Below, piece by piece: positions 46,801 through 57,700 of a stretch of 64,000 nt of DNA (positions are counted from its first letter, which is position 1; every line of letters starts with the position of its first letter). The notes beneath the pieces were generated by a model that saw only the letters and a list, made by a program, of their open reading frames with translations, was not told where the DNA came from and did no database searches. The position numbers and the translations under genes are program-made. Source of the stretch: Jacaranda mimosifolia (Eukaryota > Streptophyta > Magnoliopsida > Lamiales > Bignoniaceae); the NCBI GenBank assembly GCA_018894105.1, contig CM032117.1, forward strand, positions 45,060,501-45,124,500. Reading direction: 5' to 3'.

Positions 46801-48746
46801 TTAATCCTCATCTTCAATTATCTTGGTACCTAGCCCCTTCAACCCTTCTGGAGGGATTTCCGCAACGGTAACAAGAGAATACAACTCTTCCTTGGCATCC
46901 TCATCATCATTCCTCTTGCGAGCAATTCGAACTCGGACCCTCCTTGGGACACTTCGGATACCCCTGCTCCAGATGTACTTGTTAAGCTTCACATCCACTC
47001 TAACATCAACAGTTCCCATGGCTTTCTGTGCAAATTGTCTGATCTCTTTGATGGCTTTCGGGGCCTTCTTCTTAAAGGTGCTATCATCAACAAAAGAACA
47101 ACAATTACTATGAGGGAAAATTTCAGAAAATGCCATGAAGTTTAGTCACCATCAAATTTAGTCATGTTACTGTAAATAATTAATCATAATGGAAAGTTTG
47201 CAATTTCAATGATTCAGAATAATGATGCAATCAATCAACAATCACTACAAGTGGCAACACATGGTCTTTTTCAAAAAATAACAGAAGAATAAAGAGGTCA
47301 ATCTAGATGCTTTCTGAGTAATCAGTTCTAAGTGAGATCACACAGAGGAGACTGCACCTATAAGTGGGTCATATTCTACTATATTAGAGAAAATGCATTT
47401 GAGACTTTCAAGAGTGCTTTTCCACCTCATTGATATACATCTACAAATAAAAAAGCCCATTCAATTGGATAAAGTTTAATTTAGAATCACCATGCTTTTA
47501 ATCCTACACTGACAAATAAGAAATTAGTCTGCACCTCATTTGAAATATACAAATAACATTACTAGAGTCTCCATCGTGGATATTTAGGAGGAACACAACC
47601 ACGTGATTCATTGTGATACTCAGTAAAAATTGTAGCTTTAGGCTCCATGTATTACTGTGAAGGAGAAACATATTTTATAAGAACCTCTTGCTAAAGTTAA
47701 GTCTCTCAACTGAAGATCCAATTACTTATGAAGTTGACCATTAGTGAACAGAGAATAAAGCCCCTGGGTGAAGAATCCATGTTATATACACTTCAAAACA
47801 AGAACATTTTTCCATTGAAGATCTCATGGTTCTCATCTCATTCTACATTTTATTCCATTTATGTTTTAGTCTTCCATGGTATACACCTCCTTCTCTGCCA
47901 TAATTCATTTCCACGTGAACATTATGATCATCGACCTGTATCTATAAACAACAAAACAATTTGAGAACATTGAAAGTTGAATCTAAGCCAGGTAACCTAG
48001 AAAAAATGATAAAATTCAGAAAGAGGTTGAATAGCTTTTATCAACTTCAAAAATTACCCAAAAAGAAATACAAAATACTTCATCGAAAGGGAGTATTGGT
48101 GAAGAATGAACCTTAGACCTAACTCACCCTAAAAGCCAACTCAAGAGGTGATGATTGTCCAAAACCATATATAGAGACTACTAGTGAGATCTAACATACC
48201 CCACACATGCCTTGGAATAATCATCTAGAGCATAGAATAACAAGAAATGAATGGTTAGCCCAACATCGAAAATAAGTGGCTCTGGTATCATGTTGAAGAA
48301 TGGACCTCACCCACCCAAAAACTAGCTTTTTACTGTGAGGATTGTCGAAAATCATATATAGAGACCGCCATTCATTTATTTAACAAGTATTTCGGTGCAA
48401 CCAAATACCTAATTATTCTTAACAAACCTATCAGCCCATCGCAATGCATACAATAATAACACTAAATACCATTCATAAAAGTACCACAACCAAGCTAACG
48501 CCCCTTCATATTAATGGCATGAATTAATTTGTTTTCTGGAGAAACAACCCAACTAATAGAACAGGTAAAACTGATAAAATTCTTTAGCTATCCAAATACA
48601 CAAGATAACATGAGAACATACTAGAGGAGATATGAATAGTAAGACTAGTGTGTGTGTATATACCAGCCATGTAACCTCTTGTGGAGGTTTATTGTATACT
48701 CCCGCGCCACCACTTCTTCCTTTCTTCCTTTTGTTTTCTCAACCAT
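46801..48746 (-). CDS. RPL31: 60S ribosomal protein L31 (eL31)
   Basis: Large-subunit ribosomal protein at the rim of the peptide exit tunnel. Two coding exons on the minus strand: 48664-48746 and 46801-47080, joined through a TG|C cysteine codon by a 1.58-kb GT-AG intron. 120 residues, the usual plant size. Exon 1 reads [20 protein letters not shown] then LHKRLHGC; Ala stands at the position usually Thr in VVTREYT. Exon 2 carries [54 protein letters not shown] and [14 protein letters not shown]. The open frame continuing upstream of 47080 is intron read-through. A TRIM element sits in the intron. A 5' UTR intron is possible (donor near 48956, acceptor near 48790). Confidence 0.96.
48097..48385 (-). 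mobile_element. TRIM (terminal-repeat retrotransposon in miniature) in the L31 intron
   Basis: 289 bases: LTR 48097-48196 (100), internal 48197-48290 (94), LTR 48291-48385 (95). LTRs share AAGAATGRACCT...CATATATAGAGAC and both end TAACA. On the minus strand they open TGTTA and close near TTCAACA. The internal end next to the right LTR reads TGATACCAGAGCC on the minus strand, a variant of the Met primer site; next to the left LTR is TGTGGGGTA, a polypurine tract. Flanked on both sides by AGTAT (48092-48096 and 48386-48390). It has no coding capacity. Confidence 0.88.
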
Positions 48747-48891
48747 TTTTCTCCCTCTTATATCTCTCTTATTCCTATTACAGCCTGGAATTGCACCAAT
48801 TAATGCAAATTAACACAAATCAGGCGCCTAATCATTACTCTGGGTAAAGTTTGAATCTTAAACATAACTCATACAAACAGATAAATGACCC

Positions 48892-48894
<3 letters not shown>

Positions 48895-48937
<43 letters not shown>

Positions 48938-48953
48938 AGAGAGAGAGAGAGAG
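48895..48953. repeat. (GT)n-(GA)n compound microsatellite in the L31 leader region
   Basis: About 19 GT units followed by about 9 GA units. On the L31 coding strand this is (TC)n then (AC)n, just inside the proposed 5' UTR intron. Confidence 0.9.
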
Positions 48954-49028
48954 ATGAACCTGACGCTAGAAAGAGTTTGAAGGAGGATGGGCGGAATAGT
49001 GGAAGAGGAATTGCTTGAGCTAGCAAAT

Positions 49029-49040
49029 TAAAAACCCTAG
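49029..49040 (-). promoter_or_regulatory. Telo-box of the L31 gene
   Basis: Plus strand AAAAACCCTAG, i.e. CTAGGGTTTTT on the coding strand, about 285 bases upstream of the L31 ATG. Marks the likely start-site region, which implies a leader with an intron (donor CGTCAG|GTTCAT near 48955). Confidence 0.6.
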
Positions 49041-49049
49041 TGGCAGAAG

Positions 49050-50108
49050 CGGTAATTTTTTCTTACATAAGCATAATATTCTCTAAGAAAAACATTTTAT
49101 TATATTATTATGATGTTTATACTATTGATGTTAATTTGGGTTAGAATTTATGATTCAACCCAACCTACATAGTTTTGGCCCTTTTGGGTTGAGTTGAACT
49201 CAATATTATACAAATGGGTTTCAACGGGTTGAACTTTAGATGAGTTGTATCAAATTAAGGTTCAAAATAAATTTTAAGTAGATTCAAAATGAGTAAAAAA
49301 AAAAAAAAAGAAATTAAATTCAAAATTGATCTATTCAAAAGAGTTAAGTAAAATTTATTGAATTTAATAAAATTAATTTTGAATTAGTAATAATTTTTTT
49401 TATTATTTTCAATTTTTTATTTTTATTAAAGTCTTGTATTTTTATTTTGCGTTAAACTCGTGTGCACAACATTCTATAAAATTACCTAAAGTATAATTCA
49501 TCTTAATATCATATCTTCTTGTCAACTAGCTTATATTTATGATTTTGAAGCATAATATAGCTCTAAAACTTGATATTATTCATAGTACACAACATATAAA
49601 ATTGAAAATAGTATCCACCCACATATGAATAATTCATAATTAATTTTGTCATGAAAGAAATACTATGCATAATTAATTTTTAATGCAATTGAATATTATA
49701 ATATGAATTAATAAAATAAGTATATAATTTAATAAATCATCTCATTATGTTGTAAAATTATATATTAAATAGAGTGTATAAGGTATATTAATATTACTAT
49801 GGTCTTTTAAATTAATTTTTTGAAATAAATAAATTAAATCAATTTTTTAATTTTCTATTGGAACCATTTCAAACCACCCCAACCCACAATTCAATTCATA
49901 CACCTCAATATACATCAAGCTTGTAAGATATCATCCACTTCCACACTTCAACAACTAATCATCCAAGCAAGAACAAACCTCAAGCACCTTTAATCTAATC
50001 AAACCATGAAATGAATATCAAATAAAACATGTAAAGGAAGAAATAACTTTGATCAAACCATGAAATTAATGTCAAATAAAATATGTAAATGAAGAAATAA
50101 CTTTCCTT
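49050..50108. other. AT-rich intergenic, nothing bounded
   Basis: Contains GGGTTGAAC/CAACCCAACC-type motifs near 49130-49250 and 49860-49900 that recall the motif-rich hAT-like elements elsewhere in the window, but I could not define matching ends or a target duplication. Confidence 0.4.
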
Positions 50109-50610
50109 TGTTGGATTTGTATTAAGATGAAAAATCCTTTTTCATGAATAGTACAATTGTACTATATATGCCATAAAAGATGCATAAATAGGAAACACTA
50201 AGCATAAATGATAATGATATAAGGATTTGACTCAATTATTTAAAAATCAAATTTGATTTTAGCTCTTAGTCTTCAATGATTGATTTATTTTTTTTAATTT
50301 TTTTATTGTTTAAAAATCTTTTTGTATTAGATTTCCTAATTCTAAATGGAATGTTCATGTAATTAACTCTTATGAATATGGGTGTTTATTGATTATGCAA
50401 AAACACTCGCAGAATCTGTGATACTCATGGGTAGTTGTTTTGAATTACAATTGGGGCAATACAAAGGAGTAGAGTAAGTGTTACTATATTAGTTTTGAGA
50501 GGGATTGTATAATGAATTTTTTATTTTGAATTTGAGTATGTCAAATTTAAAGGTTATTTTCTATTGATAAAATTATTTTATGGTGGCAAAAAGAAAAATT
50601 TTCCAAATAT
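50109..50610 (+). repeat. Decayed Copia LTR fragment, same family as the 14.6-16.9 kb array
   Basis: Plus strand opens TGTTGGATTTGTATTAAG. It shares an ordered series of blocks with the array LTRs: TTGTATTAGATTTCCTAATT, TGATACTCATGGGTAGTTGT, GGGGCAATACAAAGGAGTAG, GAGAGGGATTGTATAATGAA and TTGATAAAATT. It fades out around 50610 before the GCCTACCTCCACG block. Most likely a truncated solo LTR. Confidence 0.7.
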
Positions 50611-51931
50611 ATGTAAATTTCAATGAACCACATAAATATTTGTACTTTATTTTTTTATCTCTCAATTAATAATTTTATCATTAAATTTATAGATTTCATT
50701 TGTATATTCCAAACAAATTAAACTATGTACTTAAATTACTTCTGTTGTACCCAGTAAATAGAAAACTCATATAATCTAATTTTGCGTACAATCTTCATGT
50801 TGAGAAATGATATTTTTGACTTATCCAACAAATACTGAGAGGCATTTTTAATGACGAATGAGTTGAAGCCTGAAGAAGATCAAACCCTCATATTCATAGG
50901 AAAAAATTATCCAAGAATCATGTACTCTATAAAGTAAGTCAAAGATTGTAAAAATTTCCATCATAAAGCATCCAGATAGGAATTTAGGCAACTATGGGTC
51001 CGCATATGCATGGTTAACAAAGCCATTCAAGGTACAATTTCAGCACTTTGTTGCAATAATACCCTCAAACAGCTTGACAAAGAAAACCACTAACACTAAT
51101 TTCTTTTGCTTGTTTCCAGTTTATGCCAAAAACCCATAATTTCTTACCAAATTGAAACATGAAAACAATGTCATATCATATCATGACAACCCACATCATG
51201 AAAATGGAGGAGGAAAAAGGAAGATGCAAAAGCAAAAAAACTAGAAGAAACGTAAGGAGAGGGAAGAGAACGTACCTGCCAGTGAAAATTAAACCTGGGA
51301 GTAGAATTGTGTGACAGAAACAAATTCAAGAGGATGAATTCAATACAGAAAATATTGATTTTGATAGGGTGGGTAGCCAAATCCGGAAATTCCCACAAAA
51401 AATCATGAAAAAGAAAGGAGAAAAGGATGGTAGGGTCCACAAATATAATGTTGTGCGAAAAATTGTTTGCCATTTTAAGAGGTAGAAATCCAGTGGACTC
51501 AACCAAAACAATTAATTGGTGTAACTAGATGATGAAAAAAACTATAAAAATAGTTTTTTACTGTACCTATTCGGCACCATTTAAAGGAAAATACTTAATG
51601 GACGACATCATTTTTTGCAAGAAAAACAAAAAATAAATAATAAAAATCTTTATGATTTCAAATAGGGAAACACGGCTCTTATGTATATGTGTAATATATA
51701 TATATATATTACTATTTAAAAAGAAAAATCCTTACTCATGCTACACCAATATATTGTTTACCTAAAATATCCTTATAAGATAGAAAGTAAATCTATATAA
51801 TTTTCAAAATTTTATCTATAACTAACGTGTACATTTTCCCTACTTACTCTTCCTCCCTTCGATCTCTATAACTCCTTTAGCCACTACTAACTCTTCCTCT
51901 CTCCAATCTCTGTAACTCATTCCCCCATTAA
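50611..51931. other. Intergenic, no gene recognised
   Basis: A minus-strand frame of 111 codons at 51171-51506 is present but is Phe/Ser-rich with no recognisable domain; see rejected items. A TA run lies at about 51695-51708. Confidence 0.45.
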
Positions 51932-52675
51932 GGTAGCGATTGGTATGCATAAATGGAATTAGGTGAAAATGGAATGGCCTTAGGAATTGAATGATTTTGG
52001 GAACAGAATAATGATAGTATAAGTCATCCTATGATTGATATGATAAGGAATGAAATTGTCATTTCTTACTTGATTCCAATTTCATGATTGGTATTTAGCA
52101 ATGATAGATAAAAATGGAATGAAAGTATTTTAAATGACAAAATTATCCTTTTGTATAAAATTATTAAAATAAAATATTATGTTGATAAATTGTTTATATT
52201 TTGTAATTCTATGCTATTATCATACAACCTCTAATTTTTTATTTCATAAAAATGTATGATAAAGATTATGATTTATTTATATTTTGGGAAGTAAAATTAA
52301 TTTTTTATGGGTAAAAATAAAAGAGATGCAGTACTTGGTTAGTTTTTCTTTTACTAGAGTTTGAAAATTGTGGGAGAATTTCATGTAGACAAAAAGATGC
52401 CATCAAGAAGACATATACAAGAGTTTTTGTGATAGTCCATAACTCTTTTATATTAGAGGATAATTTTGTCAAATACAAAAATAAGTTCATTCATGATAGA
52501 TTGGGAATAGCTAAACCTTTGGGGGAGGGAAGGAATGGTTAAACTCATGTTGTTAGGAATTAATATTCGTAAGGGAATGAGGATTCCCATTCTTAAATTA
52601 TACGAAGCATGGGTTTAAAAATAAACTTGGGAATAGCTATTACATTCCCACTCAATTTCTGCATACCAATCATAC
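51932..52675. mobile_element. Probable PIF/Harbinger-like MITE
   Basis: 744 bases. Left GATTGGTATGCATAAATGGA and right (minus strand) GATTGGTATGCAGAAATTGA are inverted repeats, preceded by GGTAGC left and GTAT right. Flanking TAA on both sides (51929-51931 and 52676-52678) fits the 3-base target site of PIF/Harbinger transposases. Interior has GGAATGG/GGAATTAAT motifs repeated near both ends. No protein. Confidence 0.65.
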
Positions 52676-53041
52676 TAATTCTCCCTCTTCTCAACTTTTT
52701 CAATAGGTTTCAATTGCATGCCTTGATTTTTTGGCCAAAATGACTAATTTTCATGAATTATTATTTCAATCAACAAAGTTAAATTGACAAGTTATTTCAT
52801 AATTTTTCTTATGATTGGAAAAAATATGTAGTTATAAGAATTTTGTTATGTATTGATTTTTTTATTATATAGTGTTTCATATAGTGTTTTATACAATCTT
52901 TTAATTGTATTGTGATGACAAAAAAAAATTATTATATAATTTATCAATTGATTTTTATTACACCAAATGAAAAATTTTCAAAATAAAAATACGTTGCATT
53001 CAAAGAAATATTTATGCATGCAGAGACCACGTACGATGATA

Positions 53042-54251
53042 AGGGCTGTAAATGGGTAGGGTAGGGTAAGACCCTACCCAGGCCCAATAAGAACAACATA
53101 TTACCAAAACCCAGGCCCGGTAACTTAATATTATCCCCAGGCCCAAGCTCAGGCCCAATAAAAAAACTTAAATGGGTATGGGTAGGATTTTTACCCATGC
53201 AATACCCATCTACCCTAAATATTTTAAACCGTTAGATTTGATAACGGTCTAGATTAATCTAAAATCAAGGCTTTAGGGCTAATCTGTTCTTCGGATTAGA
53301 AAATTCGCCAAATTCCACACAGCTGCGTCTACACCGCTCCTCCACATCCGCCGTCGTGCCGCCACCATCTTTGCTTCTTCCAGCACCGACTCTCTGCCAC
53401 TATGGTAGTGTTCTATTCTGTTTCCACCGATTCAATACAATATATGTCGGGAAGAGAGTAAAAAAGTAAAAAAGGACGAGTCTTTGAGCAGTGAGATGCG
53501 CTTTATGAACTAGGATTGGCTAGTTTTATTATAAAGAATTTGAAGTTTCAGTTTCTATGACAAATTAGGGCTTGGAAAAGCATCATATGGTAGACTAGTG
53601 TAGTCCACATCTGTTATAGCTAAAGCTGACCCTTGTTAAGCATTATTTGTTTCTAGTATTCGTATTGCCTGTGGAAGACTTTTTTTCTAATTTTTTGTTT
53701 TTTCCCTATTGTAGAATGAGTCTTCTTCTTCTTCTAAGCTCATTTCATTTTGGAAGTGAAAAAGAAAACTATCTATTATGGGTAAACTAAATAATGTCGT
53801 GAAGGATTATAGTATTTCAATAATATTTTGTATTTAATTTAAGTATACCCCAACTATTCAAATAGTTCTGTTTCCACCGATTCAATGGCAATGGTAGTGT
53901 TTAAGTTGTCTTAATTTTGATTTGTAATGCTACTTACAAGTGGTTGTGTTTTAATTGTGTGTGTGTTTGTAGAAAATGAGTATATAATTTGAATGCTATT
54001 AGTTTTGGTAGAATAACTATTAAAAGAAAATGAAAAGCAAGCAGCAGCACGGCATGACAGAGAGAGAGAATGAGAGGAAGCTAAAAAAATGGAAAAAAGA
54101 AGCAGCGAGTCAGGAATGTACCTAACCAAAAAATACTGGGTCTGAACAGAAGGCCCAGAGCCCAGACCCAATGGGTAATGGGCCTAATTGGGTAGGATAA
54201 AAGCATGAGTGTTGTTTTTGTGTATAAGCTTGGGTAGGGCTTGATAGCCCT
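53042..54251. mobile_element. Non-autonomous hAT-like element with CCCAGGCCCAAT motifs
   Basis: About 1210 bases. Left end AGGGCTGTAAATGGG, right end (minus strand) AGGGCTATCAAGCCC. Flanks CGATGATA (53034-53041) and AGATTATA (54252-54259) match at 6 of 8. Subterminal GGCCCAAT/GGGTAGG motifs at both ends. The interior holds a GC-richer patch at 53280-53405 unlike the rest, and a 19-base exact repeat CTGTTTCCACCGATTCAAT at 53418 and 53868. Confidence 0.6.
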
Positions 54252-54795
54252 AGATTATATACATATATATATATTGCACAGTAAATAGTAACACCAAAGA
54301 AAGATAAATCCCCAATTGCGCAATTAGTTATTTTTTACTACTACTGCTGCTGCTATTAATAATAATTATTATAATAAATAGAAAGGTTAGCATTATTCTT
54401 TAGCCAAAATAAGACTTGAATGAAAATTTCTCCCAATGGCAGGCCGGCCTGCCTGCGTCATCCAGAACATTTTAACTAACTCAACAACTCTTTAGTCCGA
54501 GATCGAGAGTTACTCGGAAAAAGTTGTGCAATATATCATGTTGGCCTGAATGATGCAATGCGCAAACTCTGGTCAATACTTAGGGTGACGTTCAGACCAT
54601 AAGCCTGCAACCAGCATAGGAAATATGACGACTCGACTAATTGTTCATGTAAGGGTTTTGAGGCCACACGAAGATAGCACTACAACTCTTTACCTTTCAC
54701 CAAAAAGATTTAAGGATAGCACTATAACTCCAATCAAAGTCTTCCTCTTCTGAATTATGTAATCTAGTTCGGATATATGCACATAAAATGACTGT

Positions 54796-57700
54796 TCACT
54801 GGGATTTCCCTGCTCTTTGATAGCATCTCCATAAACTAAGACCCAAAACAGCTGACCCAGCAATGCCAACCATAATCTGCATCAACCAGAAATAAACCAA
54901 ATATGTGGAATTTCAGAATGTGCTCTGACACATGGGTTAAAACAACCAAATATATGTATAAGTTTGAAAATGACAACTTTTACTTAGTGTTTTTCTGTGA
55001 GGAAATTGTACAAATATAATTGCTGGAAGGAAACAACAAAAATACATAATTATCATGTAGCACTGACCTTAGCATCTCTGGAGCTGATGAATGATTTTAG
55101 CTTCTTGAAACGGGATGACTGAGGCATTAGAATTACTACAGTGTACTGCTTTTTGCAAGGAAAAGGTATAATTCTTTGTAATGCTGACTGAGCTGTTAAT
55201 GGTGTCGACATATTTCTCACTCTGATGCGTCCCTCATCTTGAATCTACAAGTAACCACAAATATGTTACATACAGAACAACTTCCAGATCCACCAACCTG
55301 AGAGCAACCCTGACACACAATTTCGTGTTCGTTTTTATAGTAACAGCAAAAATAATTGCTATTTTACTTTGCAAACTATAGCTCAATTACTATCTACTCT
55401 GCATGGGCACATATCTTTCTTTTCAGATACAAAACAGTGCCTCCAGCTATTATGCATTCCCCAATTAATGTCGCAAGGCAGGACAACCAGGGTTCCTAAT
55501 ATACATCAACATAATCCGCATAGCACAACTCACATGTGGCCTCGCAGTTACTCAACTTTAATCATTCTTTTTTCTTTTCTGTATATAGTGTTTAAACCTT
55601 CTCATGCTATTGGCAACAAATTAGACCAAATATAAATCACAAACTCTCAATTAATGAATGTAAGAAAAAAGAAATAGTTAAATCATGGAGAGTAGCGAGA
55701 CTTTGTCACTATTGTAAATCACAATTCTACCCCATAATCATCAACTCGTGTATTCACCTAATCTCATGTGCATATAAACAAGAACACCAAAAATCAGCCC
55801 ACAGTCATGTTGTCTTTATACTAACTTCTAGAAGTGTAAAAATTGTGTATCACAAAACTCTTATCCAAATGAACTATTCATGGCCTCTTACATAGAAGTA
55901 GAAATATGATCATAAGATATGGTAAAACTATAATAAAAATAATTCATATATCATATCATAACCAATAACAATAAGACAGACACTAAAATTAACGGTCATA
56001 TTATCATTAATTTAATAAAACCACAATATAAATGAGGTCATAATTCAAATATAAATGTTGATATTAATTAATGGATCAAATGGGACAACTAAGCTTATTT
56101 CAACAATTTTAACAATACCAAACCAGCAGCCAGTGAACAGCATCCACATCAGTTCAACTTTTTTTTAGGAAGTTTCAAGGCATGTGAATGTGAATCTCAC
56201 AGGCCAGTAGAAAATGAAATGAGAAAAGGTCTTATCAACAACACAATGAAATGGAGCAACTACCAGTAAGCAATTATACAAGCTTCATTTCTGATATACT
56301 TATTTAACCTCCATAATTTTTCTCACATTATCCCAACATGACAAACACAAGAACCCTGAGAAAAGCATACAATGTCTATAAGAAAATAAGAATTTCGACT
56401 TGAAGATTAAATCAACTCGAACCAGTTGCATTTAATTAGTATTAGAAGTGGAACAATGTATCAAACCTTGAAAGATGCGCCAACATCACCAGAATAAATC
56501 CTCGACTGGTAGCTGCGCAGAATTCTCTCCAACCAATAATAGTTCTCCTGGAAGCATAGCAAGAATCAGCACGAAGAGAAGCATTTAGCCAACCAGAAAA
56601 TTAATACAAGTTCATATATATGTAGTTTGAAATCTCAGAGTTATTTTTATGGTCATATATAAAGGCATCCGAGAGCTTCTTTGTCAATTTGTCCAAACCA
56701 GATGGAATATTAGTATTCTCATGGGAGTTTATTTGACAAAAATACACCTGTAATCCATTTTCATGGGCCCTTTGCTCAATTTCAAGGATAGTAGAGACAT
56801 CATCATCTGAAGGTCCCTCCTCTTGAAGACGCAAGATTTCATCCAGTGCAAGATTGACCTGCACAGTGGTTTGCAAAGTAAGATACCTACTTAATTGGAA
56901 AAGATGACTGGACAAAGAAGCTCACCAGTGTTGATGAGATTTCAGGATCACAAGAGAAATTGACACTTATATCTCCACGAATGTTACCGACTCTTGAAGG
57001 TTTGTTACCACCAAGGAACACAGAAACTCCAGCTGAGTAAATCTGTAAAATTACATTGTTTCCTAGAAACGTCAGCTCAGAAATATAATGCACATTATCT
57101 AATAAAGCACAAGGATTTCATGTCCACACCTGTCCATGCTTAAAACGGAGGACTTGCAGGATCTTTGTTTCCAGAAGCTTGCTCATTAATCCAGTCAGGT
57201 GAACATCTTCCATCTAAAATACAAGTAAAAGCAAAACATGATGCTCACCATAATATAAGTTCCCATTTCCTATTCAGTTGAAAAACTTTTCTGTAGGCAA
57301 AAGTATATAAGTCCCCATTCACTAATTTTAAAATGACTTTCTGTAAAAGGTGCAAGCATACCATATTTTCATTCTTAAGCTCCACCGGAAAGCACAGCTG
57401 GACCGAACACTGAGCTTCCACCATGGGACTCCAAACAACTTCTCTGCAAGCACATTTATTATGTGAGTGGCAATGTGCAGAATTTGTGCTTGCAAAGTTA
57501 GTGAATTGTTAAACAAACAAAAACAGATAGCAATTTGAAGGAAACTTACACTGGGCTAAACAAAAGTTATCCTCAGCCAAGCATTCCAACAAATATTAGG
57601 GACAAAAACAATATTCTACAGTATAACTATGAATACTTATCTTTTCCTCAGAGGGAAGAAAAAAATCATTAACTCAAGCATCATGCGTAACTGTTAGAGA

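Noticed and set aside
47081..47136. Upstream extension of the L31 last exon starting MAFSEIF
   Set aside because: This is intron read-through; the true N-terminal exon is at 48664-48746 and joins exactly at the TG|C codon.
49130..49920. hAT-like element with GGGTTGAAC motifs
   Set aside because: Motif style resembles the other elements but no matching terminal repeats or 8-base duplication were found.
51171..51506. Minus-strand frame of 111 codons
   Set aside because: Phe/Ser-rich, no domain, no promoter or splice partners that I can support; typical of AT-rich noncoding DNA.
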